Origin: Bacillota bacterium | GTDB lineage: Bacteria; Bacillota_E; Sulfobacillia; Sulfobacillales; Sulfobacillaceae | DNA: 5,301 nt | NCBI GenBank assembly: GCA_021802375.1 | Contig: JAKAAL010000165.1 | Coordinates: 2,505-7,805 of the forward strand | Direction: 5' to 3' | Shown here: positions 1 through 5,301 of the stretch, piece by piece | Numbering within the stretch: position 1 is the first letter of the stretch | How the letters are laid out: every line of letters begins with the position of its first letter | Made by a program: the position numbers and the translations under genes | The notes under the pieces: model-generated | What the model saw: the letters and a program-made list of their open reading frames with translations, nothing else | Database searches by the model: none | Told to the model about the DNA's origin: nothing

Positions 1-189
1 ACCGGTTGCTGCAAAGCGTCGGTCCATCGCGGCCTGAATGAATTCCCAGATCTTGTAGCTATAGGGCCGCATCACCATAAAGCCCTTCATCGGCGCATAG
101 TCCACCATATCCGTCTTCTTAATCACGTCGACGTACCACTGGGAAAAATCATGGGACTTAGGCGTGATCTCCTTGAGAAGCTTTTCCAC
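1..189 (-). CDS. proS: Prolyl-tRNA synthetase, archaeal/eukaryotic-like type, N-terminal fragment (cut by window edge)
   Basis: This is the first 63 codons of a class II prolyl-tRNA synthetase, which charges tRNA-Pro with proline in the cytoplasm. The frame is open from a GTG at 187-189 to the window edge. The translation begins VEKLLKEITPKSHDFSQWY and continues with YAPMKGFMVMRPYSY and IWEFIQAAMD. The pattern TPKSxDFSxWYxxVI, then DYxPxKGxxVxRPYxYxIWExIQ, is the start of the shorter ProRS type found in archaea, eukaryotes, Thermus and some Firmicutes. It does not resemble the long E. coli/B. subtilis type. The fragment ends just before the expected class II motif 1, so no catalytic residues are visible. 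GTG is chosen because it lies 9 nt downstream of a GAGGAGG and no other start codon sits nearby in frame. It overlaps the ispG 3' end by 32 bp, suggesting translational coupling. Family assignment is confident; the rest of the gene is unseen. Confidence 0.9.
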   Translation of the reverse strand, partial: MEKLLKEITPKSHDFSQWYVDVIKKTDMVDYAPMKGFMVMRPYSYKIWEFIQAAMDRRFAATG

Positions 190-1240
190 CCAAACGAACC
201 TCCTCGGCTGCATCTTGAATTTCTTTCCAGAGTTCCTCGACCATGTCGCTCTGATCTACGCGGCGCACGATCTCTCCATGTCGAAAGATGAGACCCATGT
301 TTTTACCACCCGCCAGGCCGACGTCGGCTTCCCGAGCCTCACCGGGTCCGTTGACCGCACAGCCCATGACGGCAACCGTAATGGGTTCGGCAATGGACGC
401 CAGACGGCGTTCGAGTTCATTGGTAACGGGCCACATGTCGAACTGGAGTCGACCACAAGTGGGACAGGCCACAATATTGGCGCCTCGTTCACGCAGTTTA
501 AGGCTCTTGAGGATTTCCCATGCCACCCGGATTTCTTCTTCGCCCGGTGCTGTCAAAGAGACCCGAATCGTGTCTCCGATACCCTCTGCCAACAATGTCC
601 CGATCCCTACTGCCGACTTAATCGTGCCCTGCATGATGGTTCCGGCTTCAGTGACGCCCAAATGCAGAGGGTAGTCAAATTGCTCCGCCATCAATCGATA
701 TGCCGCCACCATAGTGGGCACGTCTGAGGCTTTTAGGGAGACCACGATATTGTCGTAGTTGAGATCGTTTAAGATCGCAATATGTCGGGCAGCCGACTCG
801 ACCATTGTTGCGGCGGTTCGGCCTTGGTCGTGCAGTAAGCTTTTTTCGATTGAGCCCGAATTGACCCCGATCCGAATCGGAATTCCGCGTTCTTTGGCGG
901 CTTTGACCACCTGTTCGACTCGATCCCGATCCCCAATGTTGCCGGGATTGAGCCGTAGCTTATCGACCCCATTTTGGATCACTGCGAGCGCGAGGCGGTA
1001 GTCGAAATGAATATCGGCCACCACCGGCATCGGGGAATGCTTCACAATTTCACCGACCGCAGCGGCTGCTTCTTGGTCGGGCACGGCAACCCGCACCATT
1101 TCGCAACCAACGGCGGCGTACCGTGCAATCTCGTCGAGGGTTGCCTTGACGTCTCGAGTGTCGGTTTTGGTCATGCATTGCACGACCACCGGTGCGCCTC
1201 CACCAATCGTCAGATCTCTTACCTTTACGGCCTTTGTCAT
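158..1240 (-). CDS. ispG: 4-hydroxy-3-methylbut-2-en-1-yl diphosphate synthase (HMBPP synthase, IspG/GcpE)
   Basis: A cytoplasmic iron-sulfur enzyme of the MEP isoprenoid pathway that reductively converts methylerythritol cyclodiphosphate to HMBPP. The 360-residue length fits the common bacterial two-domain form, without the extra inserted domain of plant and chlamydial enzymes. The N-terminal TIM-barrel part shows TIGGGAP (11-17), TDTRDV (26-31), VADIHFDYRLAL (74-85) and LRLNPGNIG (95-103). The C-terminal cluster domain has Cys259 and Cys262 in ACPTCGR, Cys294 in GCAVNGPGEA, and Glu301. These have the same spacing as the E. coli [4Fe-4S] ligands Cys270, Cys273, Cys305 and Glu312. The usual QSMT motif reads QCMT here (Cys22). 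The ATG start has GGGAGG 7 nt upstream. It lies 68 bp downstream of the rseP-like gene and overlaps proS by 32 bp at its end. Confidence 0.97.
   Translation of the reverse strand: MTKAVKVRDLTIGGGAPVVVQCMTKTDTRDVKATLDEIARYAAVGCEMVRVAVPDQEAAAAVGEIVKHSPMPVVADIHFDYRLALAVIQNGVDKLRLNPGNIGDRDRVEQVVKAAKERGIPIRIGVNSGSIEKSLLHDQGRTAATMVESAARHIAILNDLNYDNIVVSLKASDVPTMVAAYRLMAEQFDYPLHLGVTEAGTIMQGTIKSAVGIGTLLAEGIGDTIRVSLTAPGEEEIRVAWEILKSLKLRERGANIVACPTCGRLQFDMWPVTNELERRLASIAEPITVAVMGCAVNGPGEAREADVGLAGGKNMGLIFRHGEIVRRVDQSDMVEELWKEIQDAAEEVRLGGKASQGDHA
199..205 (-). promoter_or_regulatory. Ribosome binding site of proS, inside ispG
   Basis: On the minus strand this reads GAGGAGG, 9 nt before the GTG at 187-189. 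It lies within the ispG reading frame, where it encodes Glu-Glu-Val near the C-terminus. It fixes the proS start, since the frame has no ATG close by. Ribosomes finishing ispG pass through it, which fits coupled translation of the two genes. Confidence 0.75.
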
Positions 1241-1272
1241 GTTGCAACCTCCCTTAGGAGCTCTGATGTTGC
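1241..1272 (-). promoter_or_regulatory. ispG ribosome binding site with possible sequestering hairpin
   Basis: In the minus-strand transcript, CTCC (1260-1257), loop TAAG and GGAG (1252-1249) can pair. An outer GCAAC (1272-1268) can pair with GTTGC (1248-1244), leaving a 7 nt one-sided bulge. This would cover the GGGAGG ribosome binding site of ispG. The pairing is read directly from the sequence. That it regulates anything is inference, and short stems like this arise by chance. It shares one base with the neighbouring CCGGC/GCCGG hairpin, so the two may compete. Confidence 0.3.
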
Positions 1273-1288
1273 CGGCTGTCCAGGCCGG
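1272..1288 (-). other. Small GC-rich hairpin in the rseP-ispG spacer
   Basis: A perfect 5 bp inverted repeat, CCGGC/GCCGG, with a 7 nt loop, lies in the 68 bp gap that is the longest spacer in the window. No run of U follows it in the transcript, so it is not a convincing intrinsic terminator. It might act as a processing or stability element between the two cistrons, or mean nothing. Confidence 0.3.
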
Positions 1289-1308
1289 ATGCTTGTTCTA
1301 TTTTACCA

Positions 1309-2343
1309 TTAGAAGGCGGCGCCGGGATGGAATAAGTGAACCACATCGTGATAGGTAATCACCAGCACAAAGAGGATGAGGACTAAAAACCCCACCATAT
1401 GAATCATGTTCTCATGTTCGGGCTTCATGGGACGTCGGCGTACGCCTTCGAGCCCCAATAAAAAGAGTCGACTCCCATCGAGGACCGGAACCGGAAGAAT
1501 ATTAAACAGACCCAGGTTTGCGGACAGGGCACCGGCCAGCATGAAGATGCTCCACATGCCCACCTGCACCGCTTGGCTGACGTCCACAGCAATCCCTACG
1601 GGTCCGGTTAAGGCCATCGGGGCCCGCCCTTCGATCATCTTAATCATGTACGTAAACCATCCTACTGTGAGATTGACGGTGTAGACGGTACCGGCGCGGA
1701 TCGCCGCCAACGGGGGCAGGTGTACGGTACTCGTGGCGGGTTGAATCCCGATAAGGTAGCGTTTTTGAGCCTTGTCGTACCGGGAATGCACTGTGACATG
1801 ATGAACCACACCGTGTCTCACCAGGGTCATGGCAATGGGCTGATGGACGTGGGCGACGATGGCGTGTTTGAGTTCATCCCAGGTCTTAATGGGGTGATGG
1901 TCGATGGCCGTAATTTTATCTCCGGGACGAATTCCGGCTGCATAGGCGGGATAGTGTGGAACCGTGGCCGCAATGGAGGTGGTTGGGGTCGGCGTCCCAA
2001 TGGGCCCAAAGGCTAAAGCAAAAATGACACCAGCCAAGATGAGGTTCATCACCGGGCCAGCAAAAATTACCGCAAATCGTTGCCATAGCGGTCGATTGGG
2101 ATACTCGTTGGGATCGTCGGATTGATTCAGTTCCATTCCGGCAATGCGCACATAGCCACCGAGCGGAATGATACGAAGCGAATAGCGGGTTTCACCCCAG
2201 CGCGGCGAGATCAGAGCCGGCCCAAATCCCAGGGAAAACTCCGTAATCCGCATCCCTAAGGATTTCCCCATAAGAAAGTGCCCCAGTTCGTGGACCGACA
2301 CTAAAATTCCAAACACCGCGACCATGGCCACGACGGTTGCCAT
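1309..2343 (-). CDS. rseP: Site-2 intramembrane zinc metalloprotease, RseP/RasP type (peptidase family M50)
   Basis: A membrane protease that cuts transmembrane helices of substrates such as anti-sigma factors and leftover signal peptides. The HELGH zinc motif lies in the first membrane helix (residues 18-22). FAGPVMN in the second helix ends at Asn100. A single PDZ domain occupies about 120-205, with AAGIRPGDKI at its start. GPVGI is at 247-251, and the third metal-ligand motif NILPVPVLDG (281-290) supplies Asp289. A last membrane helix spans about 315-333. At 344 residues it is short beside the two-PDZ E. coli RseP (about 450) and matches single-PDZ forms. Residues 149-186 contain nine histidines, which is unusual for this domain. 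The ATG follows AGGAGG at a rather long 11 nt spacing, but no better in-frame start exists. It begins 26 bp after dxr ends. The substrate is unknown, since no sigma/anti-sigma pair is in view. Confidence 0.95.
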   Translation of the reverse strand: MATVVAMVAVFGILVSVHELGHFLMGKSLGMRITEFSLGFGPALISPRWGETRYSLRIIPLGGYVRIAGMELNQSDDPNEYPNRPLWQRFAVIFAGPVMNLILAGVIFALAFGPIGTPTPTTSIAATVPHYPAYAAGIRPGDKITAIDHHPIKTWDELKHAIVAHVHQPIAMTLVRHGVVHHVTVHSRYDKAQKRYLIGIQPATSTVHLPPLAAIRAGTVYTVNLTVGWFTYMIKMIEGRAPMALTGPVGIAVDVSQAVQVGMWSIFMLAGALSANLGLFNILPVPVLDGSRLFLLGLEGVRRRPMKPEHENMIHMVGFLVLILFVLVITYHDVVHLFHPGAAF

Positions 2344-2369
2344 CGATTCAAAAACCTCCTATCCAGGCC

Positions 2370-3515
2370 CTAAAATGCTTCTCGTATCACTTGGAGAGCG
2401 GTCTCGCGCCCCCATCGATCGGCGTCAAGGACGGCTTCTACGCTCGTGATGGGTTGGTTGTGAGCCATCTTTGCTACCGTAGCCTCTACAGTCTCCACGA
2501 TCCCTAAGTAGGGAATACGTTGCTGCAAGAAGGCCTCCACCGCCACCTCGTTGGCTGCATTAAAGATGGCAGGCATCATCCCACCGAGTTGTCCCACGCG
2601 GCGGGCTAACTCCAACGCGGGAAACGTTTTTGTGTCAGGCGCCTCAAAGGTTAAGGTCATCGCTGACCAATTGAGCGGCTCGGTAGCCAGCGGCCAACGT
2701 TCAGGCCAACTAAAAGCGATCTGCACCGGTACCCGCATGTCGGGTTGACCCAATTGTGCCAAGGTGGCGCCATCGGCATACTCCACCAAAGAATGTACGA
2801 TGCTTTCGGGATGGATCACGACGTCGATTTGAGCATAGTCGAGGCCAAACAACTGGTGGGCCTCGATCACCTCGAGCCCCTTATTCATCAATGTCGCGGA
2901 ATCGATCGTAATCTTTTGGCCCATAGACCATTTGGGATGATTCAATGCTTGTGCAATCGACACCGATTCGAGATCAGACCGACGGCGTCCCCGGAAGGGT
3001 CCCCCAGAACAGGTCAGGATGATGCGCCGCACCGGTTGGCCCCGGTGTAAGCATTGGAAAATCGCCGAATGTTCGCTGTCTACGGGAATAATCTGACTGC
3101 CGCTTTGTTGGGCATAGCTCCGGACCAAGTCACCGGCGGCGACCATGGTTTCTTTGTTGGCCAGTAAGATATCGTGGCCGTGCTTGAGAGCTGTCAGGGT
3201 CGGTAATAATCCCGAAAACCCACTCATGGCCCCCAAGACTTTGGAGTGTGGGGCCTCGGCAATGTGCGCCAAAATATCTCTAAGGCCCGAAACGATCTCA
3301 GGGCCGCCTAAATGCCGGTCTAGATTTTCAGCAGATTTTTCGTCGGTTAAGCCGATCCACCGGGCGCCAAGCCGTCGGCCAAGATCCCATAGGGCTTGAC
3401 CATGGTGGTGGGCGACTAATCCTTCGACCACGAATTGGTCGCGGTGAGCCGATAAAATGTTGCTGGCCGCCTCCCCGACGGAGCCGGTGGCTCCCAATAC
3501 GATCACATGCGTCAC
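2370..3515 (-). CDS. dxr: 1-deoxy-D-xylulose 5-phosphate reductoisomerase
   Basis: The first committed MEP-pathway enzyme: a cytoplasmic NADPH- and divalent-metal-dependent enzyme that converts DXP to 2-C-methyl-D-erythritol 4-phosphate, the target of fosmidomycin. The 381-residue length is normal. The N-terminal dinucleotide-binding motif is LGATGSVG (7-14). LLANKET is at 117-123. The metal ligands are Asp146 and Glu148 in PVDSEHS, and Glu215 in MNKGLE. Substrate-binding Ser170 (in CSGGPF), His193 (in NHPKWSMG), Asn211 and Lys212 are all present, as is IFNAANEVAVEAF near the C-terminus. The residue before Ser170 is Cys169, where many homologues have Ala. The start is GTG, 5 nt after a strong AGGAGGAG. 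It lies 27 bp downstream of the AI-2E-family gene and 26 bp upstream of the rseP-like gene, consistent with one operon. The enzyme looks fully functional. Confidence 0.98.
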   Translation of the reverse strand: MTHVIVLGATGSVGEAASNILSAHRDQFVVEGLVAHHHGQALWDLGRRLGARWIGLTDEKSAENLDRHLGGPEIVSGLRDILAHIAEAPHSKVLGAMSGFSGLLPTLTALKHGHDILLANKETMVAAGDLVRSYAQQSGSQIIPVDSEHSAIFQCLHRGQPVRRIILTCSGGPFRGRRRSDLESVSIAQALNHPKWSMGQKITIDSATLMNKGLEVIEAHQLFGLDYAQIDVVIHPESIVHSLVEYADGATLAQLGQPDMRVPVQIAFSWPERWPLATEPLNWSAMTLTFEAPDTKTFPALELARRVGQLGGMMPAIFNAANEVAVEAFLQQRIPYLGIVETVEATVAKMAHNQPITSVEAVLDADRWGRETALQVIREAF

Positions 3516-3520
3516 ACGGT

Positions 3521-3528
3521 CTCCTCCT
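3521..3528 (-). promoter_or_regulatory. Ribosome binding site of dxr
   Basis: On the minus strand this reads AGGAGGAG, ending 5 nt before the GTG at 3513-3515. It supports a non-ATG start for dxr. The next upstream GTG, at 3515-3517, is out of frame and runs at once into TGA. Confidence 0.75.
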
Positions 3529-3542
3529 CTACTGTGATGAAG

Positions 3543-4562
3543 CTACCCAATCGCCCGGTGAGCACGGTACACCACCCGAAGCATTAGGGCGGTAATGGGC
3601 CCAATGACTACCCCGCTGGCCCCGAACACCCGAATCCCAAGATACAGTGCCACGACCGCCGTCAAAGGGTGTAAGCCCATGTTGGAACCGACTAGGCGTG
3701 GCTCTAAGATTTGTCGAGCCAAGGCAACTCCCAAAAGCACCAGAGCAAGCTTTACAGCTACTATATGCTGCCCTAGAATCCAGGCAATCAAAATCCACGG
3801 GCCCAGAATTGCGGTCGGGCCCAAATAGGGAATGAGGTCTAAAATTCCGGCTCCCATCCCGACCAGCACCCCATAACGAATTCCCGCCATTAAGAGACCA
3901 ACCGCAGTAATGACGGCCGTCATCCCCACCAAAAAGATTTCTGCCTTAAGAAACCCTAATGTCCCATTTACAATATCATACTTCACCGCTTGGTATTGAG
4001 GACGTACCGAGGGGGGCAGCGCCTTTAGCATTTGGACACTGATCTGGCGGTGGTCACGAATCAGAAAATACGCGGCCACAATGCCAATGACAACCACCAA
4101 TCCGAGACTCGGGAGTTTTAATAGCTGCAGTAAGAGACCTCGAACTAGGGCTTCGGCCATGCGATAAAGGCCGGTCAGCGCCGTGTTGATAAAACTCGGT
4201 GTGAGATGGAGCTGATGCACGAGATGAGCCTCCGCCTCGCGATGGCTTCGAAGCAGTTGCTCACCGTGAGATAGATAATAGGGCAAGCGGTGGGACAGGT
4301 GCATCAGTTCCGTGAACACCAGCGCAGCGAAAGCCGCCAACACCACCAGCGTGGCGCCCCCACCCACCGCCAAACTAAGGAGAGCTGCCACTGGCCGCGG
4401 GACATGACGTGCCTCGAACCAGACGGCAATCGGTTTCAGCAAAACGGCGAGCAACGCGCCTAACGCGAAAGGTAAGACATACCCAAAACACCAACGCCAA
4501 AACATGTAGGCGCCCGCTAAACATATCGCGGTGATCCAAAATTTCTTCCAATACGTAGACAC
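3543..4562 (-). CDS. AI-2E family (YtvI-like) polytopic membrane protein
   Basis: A predicted inner-membrane protein of the AI-2E/PerM family (UPF0118), whose members include TqsA, the sodium/proton antiporters and the sporulation protein YtvI. The substrate cannot be told from sequence. From the GTG chosen here it has 339 residues, the usual size. Hydrophobic segments lie near 9-23, 28-44, 58-85, 152-168, then a cluster from about 207 to 330, giving roughly seven or eight spans. Family hallmarks are AYFLIRD after the fourth span, DLIPYLGP (242-249), RQILEPRLVGS (283-293), GLHPL (296-300) and a C-terminal FGASGVVIGP. The loop at about 88-119, probably outside the cell, holds seven histidines. 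An in-frame GTG at 4571 would add three residues but sits only 2 nt from AGGAG; the GTG at 4562 has an 11 nt spacing and is preferred. It is placed tightly between cdsA and dxr. YtvI identity is plausible but unproven. Confidence 0.88.
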   Translation of the reverse strand: MSTYWKKFWITAICLAGAYMFWRWCFGYVLPFALGALLAVLLKPIAVWFEARHVPRPVAALLSLAVGGGATLVVLAAFAALVFTELMHLSHRLPYYLSHGEQLLRSHREAEAHLVHQLHLTPSFINTALTGLYRMAEALVRGLLLQLLKLPSLGLVVVIGIVAAYFLIRDHRQISVQMLKALPPSVRPQYQAVKYDIVNGTLGFLKAEIFLVGMTAVITAVGLLMAGIRYGVLVGMGAGILDLIPYLGPTAILGPWILIAWILGQHIVAVKLALVLLGVALARQILEPRLVGSNMGLHPLTAVVALYLGIRVFGASGVVIGPITALMLRVVYRAHRAIG

Positions 4563-4573
4563 AGCTACCACGG

Positions 4574-4578
4574 CTCCT
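4574..4578 (-). promoter_or_regulatory. Ribosome binding site deciding the start of the AI-2E family gene
   Basis: On the minus strand this reads AGGAG. It is 2 nt from the first in-frame GTG (4571-4569), too close for normal initiation, and 11 nt from the second (4562-4560). That favours the second start, though 11 nt is at the long end of normal. Confidence 0.5.
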
Positions 4579-4593
4579 GTCGGAGGTCACATG

Positions 4594-5301
4594 CTAGCTT
4601 ATGCCCAAGCTCTTCAATAAATAATAGGCAATGGGTAGCGCAAATAGTGCGGAATCGAATCGGTCTAGAATGCCTCCATGTCCCGGGAGCAGCCCACCGG
4701 AGTCCTTCACCCCGGTATAGCGTTTGAGGGACGACTCTAAAAGATCGCCCATTTGGCCGACTACACTGACCACGATGCCGAAGAGACCTGCACTGGCAAT
4801 ACCAAGTCCAATCCAGTGGGCTAAAACCAGACCGACCAGAGTTCCTGCCAGCGTCCCGCCCAGTGTCCCCTCCCAACTCTTCTTGGGGCTAATGGCGGGT
4901 AGTAGTTTATGGATGCCCCAACGGCGGCCCACAAAATAAGCCATGGTGTCGGGCGCCCAAATGATAAAGAAAAACGTGTAGGCGAGCTGCATGCCATGAG
5001 GATCTTGCCGAATTCGAACCAGGAACGAAAAAAACAACCCCAGGTACAACGCCGCCCAAGATGTCGTGATGGCCCCCTCAAAGGATTTAGGGTTACGGTT
5101 AACCAGAGCAATTAGCGCGACGCCCACCCCACCTAGGGCAATAACCGGCACGGTCGCGGATGGAATCAGACTGGTGGCAATCATAAGCCAAATCCAGAGC
5201 GCCCCCGAAAATGGGAAAAAACTGATCCCATGGCCCCTGAGCATGCGAAAAAGTTCCCACACCGCGGCAGCGGCAAATACCGCGAGCCCAATCACCAAAA
5301 T
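4594..5301 (-). CDS. cdsA: Phosphatidate cytidylyltransferase (CDP-diglyceride synthase), N-terminus cut by window edge
   Basis: An integral membrane enzyme that makes CDP-diacylglycerol from phosphatidic acid and CTP, the branch point for bacterial phospholipid synthesis. The visible 235 residues are open to the window edge. The codon before the TTG at 5298 is Ile, so that TTG is probably an internal Leu and not the start. About 25-35 residues, mainly the first membrane helix, are likely missing. Counting from that Leu, conserved features are APDTMAYFVGRRWG (115-128), SPKKSWEG (137-144) and the complete CDS signature at 189-215: SxLKR, KD, the HGG triplet (207-209) and DRFD (212-215). These include the metal-binding acidic residues. 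Several hydrophobic spans are evident, as the family requires. It ends in TAG 31 bp before the preferred start of the next gene. An uppS gene would be expected just upstream, outside the window. Confidence 0.96.
   Translation of the reverse strand: MLVIGLAVFAAAAVWELFRMLRGHGISFFPFSGALWIWLMIATSLIPSATVPVIALGGVGVALIALVNRNPKSFEGAITTSWAALYLGLFFSFLVRIRQDPHGMQLAYTFFFIIWAPDTMAYFVGRRWGIHKLLPAISPKKSWEGTLGGTLAGTLVGLVLAHWIGLGIASAGLFGIVVSVVGQMGDLLESSLKRYTGVKDSGGLLPGHGGILDRFDSALFALPIAYYLLKSLGIS

Noticed and set aside
164..727. Plus-strand open frame of 187 codons opposite ispG
   Set aside because: It lies wholly opposite a certain ispG gene, its translation has no recognisable domain, and its composition is what the antisense of a GC-rich gene gives.
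1272..1288. Intrinsic terminator between the rseP-like gene and ispG
   Set aside because: The hairpin has only five pairs and is followed by CAACATC, not a U run. The genes on both sides run in the same direction as one cluster.
1720..2016. Plus-strand open frame of 98 codons rich in Gly and Asn
   Set aside because: It is the mirror of the PDZ region of the protease gene. The Gly/Asn/Trp richness comes from reading its Pro/Thr/His codons backwards, and no ribosome binding site was evident.
3529..3798. Minus-strand open frame of 89 codons overlapping the AI-2E family gene in another frame
   Set aside because: It lies almost entirely inside the AI-2E family coding region, which has clear family motifs. 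Its own translation matches nothing recognisable.
5296..5298. TTG as the true start of cdsA
   Set aside because: The frame stays open to the window edge, and the expected N-terminal membrane helix of CdsA would be missing from a protein starting here.

Overview
The window is one uninterrupted minus-strand gene cluster, read from high to low coordinates. It holds six coding regions and almost no spacer DNA. In order of transcription they are: the 3' part of cdsA (phosphatidate cytidylyltransferase), an AI-2E/YtvI-type polytopic membrane protein, dxr (DXP reductoisomerase), an RseP/RasP-type site-2 metalloprotease, ispG (HMBPP synthase) and the first 63 codons of a prolyl-tRNA synthetase. The last gene starts with GTG inside the end of ispG. 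The gaps are 22-68 bp, apart from a 32 bp ispG/proS overlap. No plus-strand gene, RNA gene, repeat family, mobile element, CRISPR array or intrinsic terminator could be supported.

The order cdsA-dxr-rseP-ispG-proS is the classic bacterial envelope/isoprenoid cluster, which in many Firmicutes also carries frr and uppS upstream. The likely host is a Gram-positive, Firmicutes-related bacterium. The evidence is strong AGGAGG-type ribosome binding sites, several GTG starts, a short single-PDZ RseP and a YtvI-like protein, a family known from spore formers. GC content looks to be in the mid-50s percent by eye. The ProRS N-terminus is of the archaeal/eukaryotic-like type, as in Thermus and some Firmicutes. 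A thermophilic or acidophilic lineage such as Sulfobacillus would fit, but that is a guess and not shown by the sequence.

Functionally, Dxr and IspG are the first committed and the penultimate enzymes of the MEP isoprenoid pathway, which supplies undecaprenyl-phosphate and quinone precursors. CdsA makes CDP-diacylglycerol for phospholipids. RseP cuts membrane-embedded substrates in envelope stress signalling and signal-peptide clearance. ProRS is a translation housekeeping enzyme commonly found at the end of this cluster. The least expected member is the AI-2E-family membrane protein between cdsA and dxr.

Most of the window is ordinary core genome, and I see no undescribed system. The points worth a second look are the inserted membrane protein, the archaeal-type proS start buried in ispG, clusters of histidines in the predicted extracytoplasmic parts of two membrane proteins, and a possible hairpin over the ispG ribosome binding site.
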